Part shown: piece by piece, positions 12,251-26,128 of the stretch
Numbering within the stretch: position 1 is the stretch's first letter
How the letters are laid out: each line of letters starts with the position of its first letter
Assembly: GCA_950295325.1 (NCBI GenBank)
Contig: OX485804.1
Coordinates: 54,300,429-54,364,428, forward strand
Length of the DNA stretch: 64,000 nt
Source of the DNA: Polytrichum commune
Taxonomy: Eukaryota; Streptophyta; Polytrichopsida; Polytrichales; Polytrichaceae
Direction: 5' to 3'
Made by a program: the position numbers and the translations under genes
The notes under the pieces: model-generated
Databases searched by the model: none
What the model saw: the letters and a program-made list of their open reading frames with translations, nothing else
What the model was told of the DNA's origin: nothing

Positions 12251-15200
12251 TGAATATTTGTAACTATAATAACAAGATACAAAGAAAATGTTTTTACTGC
12301 AGTTGCCACAAGGTATGATTAAACAAAGTTACAAGGTTTGCAATCTCATTTTAACCCAAGGTATGTTCCATGGGTAAAGAGGCAGCCTATTTACAAGGGC
12401 AACCTAATTGCACATGTCAATGTAGTGTTTCTCGTAGGTTTGTGCTTTTTGCAATGATGAATGTGAGGGGGTTGACTTTCGAACCTTGTGCCTTGACTGC
12501 TTCGATTAAGAAGACATAGTTGTCTATTTTTTTTGGATGGTTTGGCCTACAAGTGTAAATGTGAATTTAGTTATTTGAATAGGGAGATCAGATGTAGGTA
12601 TTAGAGGTCCAGTTTTTTCAAACACGGCTCGTTTTATGTATACAACTTCTAGTCATAATTTGCTAGGCAATTGCATCTTGTAATGTCACATGCACAACTT
12701 AAGATCCATGGTGTGATGGTGTTGTCGTGGGGAATTTTGTTGGCATGCATGCCATCTCACACCTTTATTTACCAACAATTTGTAGTAATGGAGCAAAAAC
12801 ATTGTTGAAACGAAACATTGTTGCTTATCACTGCATGGGTGCTTACTACTTTCAACATTAGCTAGACAATCCTATTAGGGTTACTAGTAGATTTGACCTC
12901 TCTTGGTGAGTAGATCCCCTCCCCCCCCCAAAAAATAAAAATAAAAATAAAAATAATGACAATAATCCAAAGTTGATTAGCAAAGCTTGTGTGAATCAAA
13001 TTTTGAGTGAATATGATCAAGCATTGATTTGTGACCCCAAAAAAATTCATAATATATGCAATCTTCTTGTGTGATTATGCAGGTGTGCACAAAGTGGTTA
13101 GTGTTGGGCACGTGATAAGCATTGTTTTTTTGGTTATCCCAACCAATGAGCTGTTATTATGGTCACCAACATAATATTAGGAGTGCTCATTTTATGAGAG
13201 TATCAAAACACTGTACGCCTAAAAGTAGGTGTTTGAATAATCTATGTCCAACTTACCTTACATGCACAATCTTATGCACTAAATTCACATGAATGAAAAT
13301 GGTCTTGGCTGCACTAGTTGCAACCAAGAATATCAAAGTAGCCCTATGAAAGTGAATAATAATGAATGGAGAACCTGAAAAATTAGAGTGAAAGATGACC
13401 AACAACATGGTAGAGTATGTTTGAAGCTTCTCAAGGAGGGGCTCCTAATGTGAGTAAAATTTTATTTCTTTTGATGGGGCACTAGAAGCGGGAAACCATT
13501 ACTCTCCTAATGGTTATCAGTCCATTTTAACTATGTAATACACGATAGGAAGTGTTACTTGCAAGTGAACTAGATTGACATGTGGATGGTTGCTCATGCA
13601 GTATGGAAAATGACTCATGAGGCAAGTTAGTGACTGCAACACTTAGATGGAACTTGAGAATACACTAGGGAAAAACTTGTCCATCACAACCACCCATTGC
13701 GACTCATGGCGAGAAAATGCATAAATATCATTTTTGTTGTCAACCAAAGGTTTTTGGTGATGGTTTTTGGACAATCAAAAATTGAAACAATATGATCGCA
13801 ACTAAAAGGACTTGTTTATGCAGTTTCTCGCCACAAGTTGCATAAACAACAGTTGTAATGGACAAGTTTTCTTCTGGTGGTAGAAAGCGGCTTCCAAGTA
13901 CGTTAGATTGAGAGATGAAAAATAGTTGTGTGCACACGTACAAGAGGACAACTTCTTCAAGAGGACTGAATCTCCTTTGCTCTAGTGCAATCACAAAGTT
14001 TGCACATGAGCCAAGTGACTCAAGAACATTTTACTACCAGCATGACATGGACCCCTTGTTTTTTACCTTTTTGCTAAATCTTTGTGGCATGGGAGAGGGT
14101 TGCTACCTAGTGTTGATGAACCAAGTTTTAATAAGGGACTTAATAGCAGAGGTGAACAAAGTATTCTTGTCCATGATATTGTACCTTCATAACATTATTC
14201 ATATCCATAACATTTTTTTGTGGGACTAATAGTATTCCATAGAACATTGTTATGGATCTGTATAATGTTATGTCCAAAGAATCAATCAAACAAAATTACT
14301 TATATTCAATCCGTTTGAAAATTGATTCAACACTACCTATATTAGTTGTATTCTATTATTATGCGGGGAGTGCATGTTATCTTTCCTTGGAAATACATTC
14401 TAGTTGTTTGCAATTTGATTCTAGTATATATAAAGATGCAGAATCAACATGAATTTGATGGGATGGAAGAGAGGAAGTAGAGTTTTCTTAGGTTTAGAAA
14501 GAGAACAATCCTCATTGGTTCATTAATAATGTTGAGGAAAAATATGGAAAATCTTATCTACATCGATAGCAAACACACCCATTTAACCCCGAAAAGTTGA
14601 GAAGGACTATGTTGTCCGGACAACCATCTTTGTCCCACCATACCACGGTGCACATTTACATTAGAATCTCATGATTTAAGAAACCTCAACAGCTAAAATG
14701 TTTGTGCAAACAATCCTAACTTTATAAAGATGTCATTCATACGGCCAGATTCGTCATTACATGTACATATTTCCTTGAATAAGTTGTTGAATTCGGGTGA
14801 ACTTTTTAAGGCGATTTTGGGGAGTCGGTTTTGATTGGGCCTTTAGGGTTAACCTCAGTGTTCCCAATGATCCTCTGCACGATTCTACTGAAAGTCTGGT
14901 TGCAGGTGCTCAACGATTCAGCCAGCCACTTGAAGAATTGTCTCAAGTGCCCATTTCTCTTCAAGTCCATGCCCATCGAGCATGTAGAACCAGCAGAGTG
15001 TGCCAGGAGAAGATTCTTTACCAGGGATTATTTGAGCAAAAGTTGAATCCTTAAAGACAGGCTTCTAACAAGGCCCTTGAGGAAAGGTAACCCGCCCTAT
15101 TGTACAGTTCTACATCTTGAGCTAAAAAAATCTATTTATGTATATTGGCATTTGGCATGAGATTGGTTTTTCTCATGTAGAGGAAGTGAACCAAAGTATG

Positions 15201-15420
15201 CCATAATTATTTTTGAAATTCAATTTTGCATTTTTATAAATTAGCTATAAATTGATATAGAGTGTTTTATGATTGACTTCCAAAGGTTTCATTTTAGAAT
15301 TCAACAACTCTTGTCATAGAAACAAATCTTGTTTGTATGTTATTATCTCTTAGTTTATTTTTACACATTCACCATGTGTCTCAGAACCAACACCTAATGA
15401 GCTAATCACACACGAAGGTA
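12251..15420. other. Gene-free intergenic region
   Basis: An imperfect AAAATA repeat lies at about 12930-12955. Open frames at 13915-14229 and 14797-15054 lack domains or supporting splice structure. I see nothing further that I can name. Confidence 0.5.
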
Positions 15421-15695
15421 AAGCTGCCCATAACCAATCACTTCAAAGATTATGTGTCAGATTTGGAAGATATAAGGTAGTGCAAAAAAAAATTCTTGTG
15501 TAGGAAGATGGAAATTAGGAGGACCACAATTATTCCGGTAATTTTATTCCTTGCATTGAAAATACTGTGAATTTTTTAAGCCAAAAGTTGGCCCAAACAC
15601 ATTAGCAACGTTTATAATTTGCCAAAATAGCTCGTTTTGAGACGAATTCCTCCTTACTTTAGCACTCAAAACCAAGGCCATGTGTCATGGCACTA
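15421..15695 (+). repeat. Dispersed duplicate B, copy 1
   Basis: This about 275-base stretch matches 16799-17047 in the same direction. Shared blocks are the 'atcact.aa.agattatg' start, 'aggaagat.gaaat.a.gagga', 'gaa.ttttt.aagccaaaag' with 'ttggcccaaaca', and 'catgtgtcatggcactattg' at the end. The pair lies 1.38 kb apart and is diverged. Class unknown. Confidence 0.7.
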
Positions 15696-16798
15696 TTGAT
15701 TTCCTAGTGATACCATGACCGAAGTTGGAGACTTTGACATTCTCACCAACTCGTGCTCTAATTACCTTGACAGTTGGCAATCGTATCTTGCTATGCACAA
15801 AAGCCCAAGCCGTGAAACAGGGAACCTTGTTTTAAGCACCCACGGAAAGAAATTATTGAAATTGGTCCCAACATGGCCAAAATTTTGGTACCCTATAGAT
15901 TTTCCTATGGCCCTAATCAGGAATAGGTGGTTCGATTCTAACTTGGCTCTAAATATCCTTATCAAGCGTCCTATATCCAATACCCTAGCCAACCAATCAC
16001 AACAAAGGAATGGGAAGGAATTTTCTCGTCCTTGAAACCATGCTAACCTTGTCATTTTTAAAGAGATTGTGTTCTTTATTTTCAGTACCTACCTCTCCCA
16101 TGTAAGTGTTTCAAAATTTCCTCCATGGAGATGGGCTCCACCCAATTCCAACACCTCCCCTCCCTCATTAGTTTACTGCATTGGGAACTTTGGGAAGCCT
16201 AGGACCCTACTCTTTGAATTTGTTCCTTAGAGCTCGATGAAAGGGCACCACCCTTGAAAATAGGTTAGCTTAGCTTTGATGTGCCTAAGGTAGCCAACTC
16301 ATTTCCGATCATTTAAGAAATTTACCATATTAATGGTTTAGGTATGATCAAAGAAAAAAATTGCCCATGCCAAGAAATAGAAATAGGAAGCAATTCATTT
16401 TTTCAGACCTTTTTTGTTTTGCATTAACCAAATTACTATGAATGTCCTAAGTGAATGTTGAATTTTCTTCGACCTGTACTCTTGAAATAGGCTACCCTAT
16501 TAATAAGAAAGTGGCTATGGGCACGATTTAGATTAGTTAATCATCTCGCATTAATTGTGTGTTTCATTTCCTACGAGAAGTGGCTGCAGAGAGAAAGTGT
16601 CCATTAAGAGCCGTTTACATTAAAGACCTAAACAACCCACAAATATAGATCTTGCTCCATATAGGTAATTTGTACCATATTGAAATTTCCATGTGTAGAT
16701 TTTGAAACTCTTTATCATCTCCAAAAGATGAGCCTTTTATTATTCATTAAGGGGGCTTCAATTGTTGGATTTTTAGGTGTGAATGGCCACATAGAGTA
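15696..16798. other. Gene-free spacer between duplicate B copies
   Basis: A 106-codon plus-strand frame (15715-16035) and its antisense partner exist but have no domain or splice support. No other structure was seen. Confidence 0.5.
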
Positions 16799-17047
16799 GA
16801 GGTGCCTATAATCGATCACTTAAGAGATTATGCGCCAAATTTGGAGAAGTATAAGGTGGTGTAATTTTTTTCTCATGTAGGAAGATAGAAATCAAGAGGA
16901 CTGCAAAACATTTAATAATTTTATTCTTTACATTGAAATTACTATGAATTTTTGAAGCCAAAAGTTGGCCCAAACATAGAGTCTGCCACAACCACTCATT
17001 CCTCCTCACATTAGCACTCAAACTAGGACATGTGTCATGGCACTATT
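16799..17047 (+). repeat. Dispersed duplicate B, copy 2
   Basis: Second copy of the sequence at 15421-15695, same direction. It lacks about 30 bases present in copy 1 near the 'agctcgttttgagacg' block, which points to an indel after the duplication. Confidence 0.7.
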
Positions 17048-17536
17048 GCATCTAGCCTGATCGAAATTCAATCCCAACCTAATCGGAAATTCAATCCCAA
17101 CTTGATTATAAATACAATCCAAGCCTGATTGAAATATGGTACCCTATAGATTGCCAATGGGGGCCTAATCGGGAATAGGTGCCTCTACTATAATTAACCT
17201 CAAGGTATGTGTGCCTTAAAGTAACACTAATCTTACAACAACACCTAGTATCATTTCCTCCTTAAAGTGTCAACAAAGCATTGCGATGGTAGGAGTACTA
17301 TCCTCAAATAATATTATTTTGAGATAGTAATTTTTGTAGAAAAGAAAACTTCAGAGGGTTCCATCGTTTTGCCACCAATCTGGTGAAAGAAGTGTTCCAC
17401 AAAAGGTGAACAATGCCCTCATCGAATGTAAGACCCACAGTTGGAAGGTAAGCGGCCCTTAACCCAAAATAGCTTGGGAGGCCACAAAGTGGTCAATTTC
17501 TAGTCAAAGGGTTAAATCATCAATTTTCAAACCTTT

Positions 17537-18325
17537 GTTGGAGATACAATCTATCCTCGTTAATACAACACTTATTTATATGACACCCTCGATATTACGA
17601 CACATTTTTGCGAGACCAAACTTTTTAGTTCAAAACTCCCTCTTTTATACAACTACGAAACTCGATAATGCCACATTTAGAATCTCCGTTTTGTCATATT
17701 AATTAAAGAGGTAGTTAATACTAAAATTCCTTTCATCTATGTTATGTTCATCTAAAATACATCCATTTTCACTTGGGAACTACTTGGGAACTTCACTTAT
17801 CATTGGGAACTTAATGATAATTAGGGTTACTAGTGCATAATGGACATGGTTAGGGTTAGAGTGGCCTCTTGCTTAGTATGTTGCCATGTACATGGGTGAT
17901 ATAGTATTACCCATATCTTGATGCTAAACGTCATGCATCATTGTTGTCTAGTTTCTTATTAAATAACTCTTTATATGTTGGTGTTAATGAAATTATTAGT
18001 TTTCAAAAGTTATTAAGGAATTTAGATAATATGACAGTTGCTGACTTGGATAGGCAACACTAGAGATCTTTGAACTCTTTCAAGAGTTCTTGAGAATGAT
18101 TGTATTTGTTTGGAGTTATAAGTTATTATTTCATACCATCTTTATTGCCTAAACTTGTTGTATATATTTTCAAGCTCATATTACTTATGTTTTTGTATTC
18201 CCTCAACAATATGACAACTTTATGCCATTTGTCATATTAATGAGAAGACGACACCTCGATAATACAACTTTTTTGTGTTTCCCAAACGTGTCATACTAAA
18301 AGGGAAAACAATACCATACTCCTTT
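17537..18325. mobile_element. Possible pogo/Tigger-like non-autonomous element
   Basis: The word CCTCG(A/T)TAATAC(A/G)AC or a close variant recurs near the left end (about 17553, 17588, 17651) and near the right end (about 18253), beside several 'gtcatatta' words. CCTCGATAATACGA-type words recall the ends of pogo/Tigger elements. I found no clean terminal inverted repeat or target duplication and no transposase frame, so the assignment is weak. Confidence 0.3.
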
Positions 18326-20034
18326 CACAAGATGTTTAAGTTTGGTTACGATACATCTTGTAACTGTTAAAATTGAGTAAAAAACCTTATATATAGATTC
18401 TACATTGTTGAGAAAATTGAACATCAACTGTCCAAAATGCAAACCGAATTCTAGGGATGTTTCAATCATGTGCCTATTGTAACATTTTTCCTCTGAATTT
18501 TCTTACCATCTTATGAATGCACACTGTCTCTGACATAATAGATGAAAATTTTATGTTTATATAGAGTTTTTAAAATTTTATCTTTTTAACATGCAAAAAA
18601 TTACAATAAGTTGAACATGGTCCATCATGTTGAAATTTGGGTTAAAACTTCTATATAAATTGCCAACTTATGTAGGATATTACTTTAGCAACTATTTTCC
18701 TTAAAGTAAGCAAGAAGTACTCATATGCAATGCTTTGACTTTTTAGAAATAGGCCCATGCAATTGGGGGTTAAAGCAACGCCCCCTAGATTTTTGTTAAT
18801 TTTGGGGTTTTTTATAAAAAAAATCATTTCATGAAAATCAGTCTAGGTTAGCAAATGGGTTAGAAACATGCCCATCAAAACTCCTTTGATTTTTTTGATT
18901 TTTTTGGTGACTCCTATAAATCGTTAAAGTGCACTGCAACATCAGGTCTTATGGTGTTACATAGGGGGGGAGGCATCCACTAATGTTGGGTTCGCAAGAG
19001 AAAACCACATCAACATCAACCTTATAGTGTGTAACGGTCCTTTATTATAAGTGGGTATTGTTCACCATTGTGGAACACTTCCTTAGCCACCTTGTTGAAG
19101 TACGTAGATCCTAGATTAGCCACCACGATTGGCCAAAGTTGGTGCAATTCTCAAACTGCTCTTCACATCCTTCTTACACCTTTACGATTGGTCAAACTTG
19201 GGCTAATTTGAACCTAATGCCACATATGTTTAGTTGTTTTGATCTTTGGCTTACTTAAAGTGTAGGAGATGCACCCAATAAACATAGGGCATTTTGTTTT
19301 GATCAACGCTAATAAACATTAACTCACCACTCAGGCTACCAAGAAAATAAGCAGTATTCCCCAAAATATTGAACTTGATTTCACAACCATATATTGGGTC
19401 TCATCATATGCAGCTTCACAGGAAAAGAAAGACTCTGCAGTCTCCTACACTCAACCTCTTCAGTTTCTCTATCAAAACTAAGTCAAATTGACACGGTAAA
19501 TAGAGATGGACCAGGTAGTTGATCAACACTGTTATGTCACATGCTTACTCATATCAGACATCATCCAGAAAAGTATATGATAGTACAGAAAAATTGGAAT
19601 GAATTTAACAGGGAGCCAACCTACTCTCTTTGCCATGAAAAAGTCTAACATGACAACATGGTGACCAATCCGAACTGTCATGAGACTAAAATGGTCAAGT
19701 AACTTGTCTCTGTGACCTGAAAAACTGACTGGTCACCAAACCATCGCAATGTGTAGCCACTCATGGGAGTATTACCCAACAAACCTTGTTCACCTACCTA
19801 CTTTTATACAAATAGTTTCCCTGACGCTAAATGACGAAACCCTTTAGAGCAATCAGCAAGCCATGGCGAATGAGAGCCTGCATGCATTGCAATGCGGACA
19901 GCCTCAGGCACTGGCAAGATTTTTCAAGTGTCAGTTTGTGATCTTCATCTTGTGCCCCTGTGGTATAGCCAGATTCATCACTGATTATGATTTAGCCAGG
20001 ACAACATCAATTCAGGTGCTGTTCACCACCCCTA
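18326..20034. other. Gene-free DNA downstream of SUD1
   Basis: No coding frame of substance. The right part (about 19800-20034) lies just past the inferred SUD1 stop codon and probably includes its 3' untranslated region on the minus strand; I could not place a polyadenylation signal with confidence. Confidence 0.45.
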
Positions 20035-23000
20035 TCAATCTTCATTGATTTTCTCATCGCCTGAAGCCAATCTGGTAACAGTGGACGATACATCCTGTTC
20101 CTCATTTACATCTCCCTCCACTGTTTCTGCTGGCCCTGTTTGTCATCATCGAGGGAATCAGTGAACATGTGATGCTATTCAGCAAAGAAAAATGTCATCA
20201 ATTACAGAAAGAACTTCAAGACATGTCTGCCCACAGGATGGCTCAGAGTTGAAGTAACTGCCAGACCAGAATGCACTTTGACATCAGCAAAACACTTAAT
20301 GAGCAGAATCTGTTGCTGCACAACTTCTACATACTTGAAGCGTTGAAGGATCAGAGACTTTCTATGACATCCTCATAAATCCATGACTAAGTCAATCTAA
20401 TGTATATCAGAACCCCAGATCACCCAAATGATGAATACATGAACCTGGTGATGGTAAGCTCAGAAGCTCCTTCAAACCTCTTCTACGCTCCCCATAATTG
20501 TGTAGCCTCCGCCCCACAAGATAGCGATCATCACGGATAGAATTATGAAGATCCAGCAGCCACTGGTGGAGCCGCTGTCCACCATACCAGAACAGGCCAA
20601 GAAACAGGCAACCAAGCCATGCAAAGCGATAAACTGCTGAATTCACCATTAGGGAGTACCCAAGAAGTGGAAATAAACCCCGTGCGAAGACATAGGGCAC
20701 ACACAAAGCTGTCAGGAGGTGGATAAGTATCGGAGCAACAATTGAAGTGAATACTCTCCAGCCCCTGAGTTGCGAAAACCCATCAGCACGCACTTGTTCA
20801 AACTTTACACGCCAGGTGTCATCAACCAATGGCATAATTTGTCCGAGCATGACCTGTTAGCACACCAACAGTCAGTAACTTCAACTGCCAGTTCACAGAT
20901 ATATCATACTGGGTAACTCCATGAATAAACCTTTGCATAGACCAATTCAAGAAGAAAGCATTCAAATTGTAGAAGTCTTCAGGTTGCATCAATGCTACAA
21001 AAATGAACTGAATAGAATGTATGTACTTGAAACACAGGATGACACAAAGCACAAATTAACACAATACAGTGACCTGGAATGAAAAATAACAAAACTCAAC
21101 CTGAAAAAGGGTAAAACAGGAAGGAGTTGAATGAGCTTACCAGTCTTGTCCAAATCTTGAGAAACACAAGTCCTAGGGCCCAATCCTGATAGAGAAGGAA
21201 TACTGGGCTCTCATCAATTGGAACTCGCAAGGGAACAACCACCAGTAGCTCAAAGAGTAGACCAATAAGCACAGGAATAACCACAATCTGCAGCAACCCA
21301 AAAAGGCAGTACACAAATCAAAATCTAACTACAAAATAAACAAACACCAAATGGCATATCAAGAACCCTATTTTAAAATTTTTAAACAAGGTAAGAAAGT
21401 CATGAAGAGAAAAAGAAAGGAAATATCACTTTCCAACTTTGATAACCTCCACACTACTTTCAGTCAACCTAAAGCAGACTTGTCCAATTAGTGCATGTTG
21501 GAAATAAAAGTTTCAGAGAATTAGTATGTGTGAGCAAGGACGTGCAAGGAAACTTAAAATACATAACAAACATCTACTTTGAAGTAGCTGGGTGGCAAGT
21601 GCACCTCCCAACATGTGTACAAGCTAGGAGATGGAATCTAAATATCATAAACCAAATCCCAGGAATAAACAAACCTAATGAATCATGCTTCAGTGATTCC
21701 AAGCTTACAAAACTTGTGCTGACATTTGGTTTTGATAGAAGTAAAGAGGATGCAGAAAAATGAAAGACATAAGCAAAAAAGAAACACATACCCAAAGTAA
21801 AAGAAGAACAAAGCTCTTGGCTATGATTGATGACCATTTGATCACTTGCCGCATCAGCACACGAATGTCATGAGTTCGCAAGTAGTCCACCACATATCGT
21901 ACCGCTGCAGCAGTTGCCCATAGTACATAGCAACCAATGTTGAATGCATAAAGATCTGTTCCAAGATGGCAACCGTCACACAACCTTAATTTGACAGATA
22001 TACAAATACGATTTCAAGCATGGGTACCAGATAGCTAAGTGGCACCACTAATGTCCTTTCCTCAAGATTCCAAAGAGCATCTATCTCAAAGAACAGAATA
22101 AATAATCCTGGCACTTGCTCTTCATTCACATAGAAACATTCCATGCCATGGCCATGCCAAGTAGTGTCCGAAAGGAATGAAGGCGACTCACTCACCATTA
22201 CATTTGGCACCACGGGTTATAGGTAGACGAGAGAAGGACGAGAAGATTGCACGCCCAATAGAGATAGGAAGCAACACCATAGTTGAGTTGAAGGCTAAAA
22301 GCGTAAGCCAAGCCCCCAGTAGAAGAAGCACAATTTGAGTTGCAAATTTGTACCTGGTATCCCATTCATTTAGAGTGTCAGAATTTGAATTAGGGCTAAG
22401 AAATGGACAAATGCATATTGCAATAAATAGTGCTTCATAAACCCTGATGGGAATTATACTCACTCATCTGTGTCAGCATGGGCCTCATCATTTCCACTAT
22501 CTACATCAGCATGGGCCTCATCATTTGCAGAGGCTACATTGTCAGCTGGATCCTGATTTGCCACTCCATTACCAAGTGCACCCCTTGCATGAATTCCATC
22601 CAACACTGCATCATTCCCACGTTCTTGTCTTCCATTCCCTCTTTCTGCCTGATTACCTCCATCCTCTGCTCCAGGTAGTAGGAACTCTGAAAGCCCCAAA
22701 GCCCAGCCAAGAAACGAAAACCAGTGCAAGAGAACAGTTTTGATTGTTGCACGAGGCCTGAAGTGTTCAACTGCAAACGGTATGCAGATGTGAAATAGCA
22801 ACATATCTGCCGGAATCTCAGTGAAGGGATCAGACACCCTGCCAAACATACACCATGCAACATTATCACTGTAGCAACCAAAATAGCTTCCAAAACAGAT
22901 GATGTTCCTAACAAAATCTATCATGACCTATTTAACAGATCCAACAAAATGCAACATAGAGAAGTTTGAAGTATACAAGCACTCCAATGTACCCTCTGGT

Positions 23001-26000
23001 CAACAGTAATGACAAACCTACCTTATATCAAGCGGGAACATGTGCGGGGCAATAGAGATGGCCAGGCGGACAGGCAGAAAGATGAGCATGACAATAAGAC
23101 TGCCGTACACTACTACAGACAAAAGCACCCGACGTGCATGTTTGTGTATTGGGTCATCAATAAGGTCCCGAAATGGATTATAGTTTGGATCAGCTGGATC
23201 TCGAAGAAAATACAGAACACCTGGTCGGAGAACCTGTAATCCAACATAGCAAAGACTGCAATCAGCAAACCATTAAAAACGTCCAGAAGCATCTAACCTG
23301 GGAATCACAAGGATCTAAAGGAGAATCCCAACAAGTATATGCAAGAGTCAACAGGTAACACAGTAAACAGGCCAAAACTCACAATCATCAACTTACCCAT
23401 AGAACACCAACATAAGACCAGGCATAATTAACAATGCATATTACTTGAGCTGAACCTAAAGCTGAAGAGAATAGGGCCACAAACATATACCTCCCGGAGT
23501 AGGCTCACAAATATGCTGATTTGCAACATGTATACAATCCCAACTATCCAGTGAAGGAAGCAGCTTGTCAAGGGAGATGACCAGAAAAATGTTACACGTT
23601 GGGCCAACGTAACCTCAAGCATGCCCAGAGTACACACATCCAGCCACCAGCCACAGAGCAAGGGGAAAACTCCTAGCTCAATCACCAGCAAGAATGCCAC
23701 TTTCACCATAGTTGCTGTGTACCTCACACCAGCCATAAACTGACGGGCCACTGAAGGGGCAGCCTCAGCCATAGAAGCAACCCCATGAATGCGTCCTACA
23801 GTTATTGGCTCGCCCCGGCTATATCTAAGCAGAGCAATGAGGCCCAGGTAGAAACTCAATGCAACAAAAATTGCCACATAGCCGACGAAAACTGTGGCTG
23901 CATCAGACAACTTGAGTGGAGATACCATGGCCTCTGTTAATGATTCAATAGCAGCTGAAACTCCCAGGACATCACCAGATGAGACTCCTTCTGGCAGTTC
24001 AACCCTGGATAAAAAGTTGTTGAAAAAACTGTTGTTACTTGCAATGACATTCCCTGTCAACACCGATGTGGGCCTTTGGTCCAGCCCTAGAACAGGCAAA
24101 CTTCCATTGATATTAAACACACTGACAGCTGCCATTGATAGTGTCGATAAGGCATGGGCGCTTCCCGTGACCACCACCATCTTTGAGAAGAAAGACAAAA
24201 TAACTCGGCCGAGTGTAAATGGGATTAGAGCAACTATTCCCAGAAAGATTGCGTTGCTCAGTAAGACCTGCAAGTGGACATTGCAAGAGATACTCTTTAG
24301 GTCATCTGATGAAGGCGCCAATACACACCACATCCGTTTGAACTCGGAGCAATCAAAACACAAGTTCATATAAGTTAAGAAAGAGGCGTCTCAAGAATCT
24401 GTAATCAATCGCAGCTCAACACAACAAATATCTGTTATTTTCTCCATGGTTATACTAGGAACTCACTGTGACTGCATTCTCAAGTAGGTGGAAGACTGGG
24501 CCTTGCATTCCCACAAGCTCATCAAAAGGCACATCTTCAGCACCATCAGCATCCTCAACTGCATCAAACATCTGCTCCACATGAGCCTCAAGTCGAGCTG
24601 CTTGCATCTCCAACCGAGCAGCTACATTCTCCGCATTTCGGCGCAGCAGCTGACCAGCTCCAGCTGCCAGACCTTGGGCTGGTGCAGGAACCAGTGCCAC
24701 CTCATTATTGGCATGGACTCCCAGGGCCTGACCCCCATCTGCAGCAAAACCCCTCACCCCTGCAACAACCTGGCCTAATCGCCTACCAGCCCTCCCTCCC
24801 AAACCCCTGTCCACCACTTCATCATCCCGATCACCATCCTGCCCCCCACCTACTTCTCGCAAATGCCGAAAATATTCCCGCAACGATGTTGCACCCAAGA
24901 AGATGAATACTATACCCGCTGATAAAAGAAATCCGTGCAAGCAGTCTGTGAGAAGGAGACCAAAAGTCCACCGGCTGGAAAAGAGATGTTTGGCTTCGAC
25001 CAAACTCCGGACAAAAGTAAACCTCCAAATCCAAAAGGTTACAAAGGGGATCAAGAGCAGCCACACCCAAAGTACAAATGCTAGGCGAACAAAGAAGCGT
25101 GCCCCCCTCCCAGCTTTCACTGCCATGCCTAGTACAAGCTCCTGGAAGGGGAGCCTGGCTGGTGCATTTTCTGCATACACAGGAGAAAACGCAAACGGAT
25201 GTTTACAAACCTGCACAAAGAAAGAGCCACAGAAAAGTTCTTCAGTGACTAGTAACACATTCATAATCAATGATCAGAAAGTTGACTATCTCCACTAAAA
25301 TTACATGCAAGAGGATCATAGACACAAAACAGGAAACACTAGATGGTCCTTAAATTCAACAAAAGTTCAGAAGCCATGGGCAAGGACATACTCATGATCA
25401 AATGCAAGAAAAACCTAACTGCCGACAAAGTAAAGAAGAAATTCCAGCATAAAACCATTACGAAACATATTTTCAAAGACACTCCTATGTAACAAGTTGG
25501 AAGAAGACCCTAAGCCTGCTTTGTCCAAGTGCAAAAAACGGCTGCATCTCCACCAGTGCTTGAGAAGTCCATCTATATCTAGAATTAAAAAGAAAGATTG
25601 CCGGCTGGAAAGAAATCATCATCAACGCTCTTAACAGACTTTAAAGAATCTAAAGTTTATCACACTGCAACAGAATGTGACCAACCTACAAGCAACTCGA
25701 AAATTGGTCACAATAAAAATTTGACAAAACCTAATCTTAAAATTTTAAGAATTTTAAAATTAGACCAACAAGTAGACAGACTTCCATCCAAGCCGACCGT
25801 TCAATCATTCAAGTCAAGAAATGATCATCGCCAGCTTCCTCGAACAAAGCAGAATAGACACAGATGCAGCAGCATAGCATACCTCACATTGTCGGGCATT
25901 GCTATGGTTAAGCCATTGCAATAGACATTCCTGATGAACATATTTGATACTGCCACTACAGGCACATGGATAATACAGCGGCGAGTCGTCGTCCCCAGGC

Positions 26001-26128
26001 GTCCGGCAAATTCGACAAACATCTTCTTCATCATCTGGATCCCCGCCATCTGCAATTCGACTAGATTTACCAGCTTCTGCACCAACACTCTTGTCCTCCA
26101 CCACTTGAGGCTCTGCAACGTGCTCCAT
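20035..26128 (-). CDS. SUD1: SUD1/CER9/DOA10-type ER membrane RING-CH E3 ubiquitin ligase
   Basis: This polytopic ER ligase ubiquitinates misfolded and regulatory proteins in ER-associated degradation; in Arabidopsis SUD1/CER9 affects sterol synthesis (HMG-CoA reductase activity) and cuticle lipids. GT-AG exons on the minus strand: 26128-25883, 25210-24467, 24267-23491, 23233-23022, 22838-22464, 22353-22196, 21955-21792, 21287-21141, 20853-20487, 20135-20035. Phases agree throughout and give about 1,096 aa, against 1,108 in Arabidopsis. A RING-CH domain (C4HC3: C38, C41, C55, C57, H65, C68, C81, C84) is split by intron 1 before its last cysteine. Exons 2-9 encode many membrane segments and the conserved blocks LREYFRHLRE, DGAEDVPFDELVGMQGP, LRDPADPNYNPFRDLIDDP, SDPFTEIPADMLL, FLLYQDWALG and NSIRDDRYL. 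The first in-frame ATG is at 26128, with an upstream in-frame stop near 26170. The last junction (weak GTAGAA donor) is less certain; without it exon 9 reads to a stop at 20407 (1,089 aa). Confidence 0.93.

Noticed and set aside
21491..21763. 90-codon plus-strand frame between SUD1 exons 7 and 8
   Set aside because: It lies within an intron of SUD1 with no conservation evident and begins at a weak start.
22447..25298. Plus-strand frames of 66-159 codons
   Set aside because: They are antisense shadows of SUD1 exons, which have consistent splice phases and conserved motifs on the minus strand.
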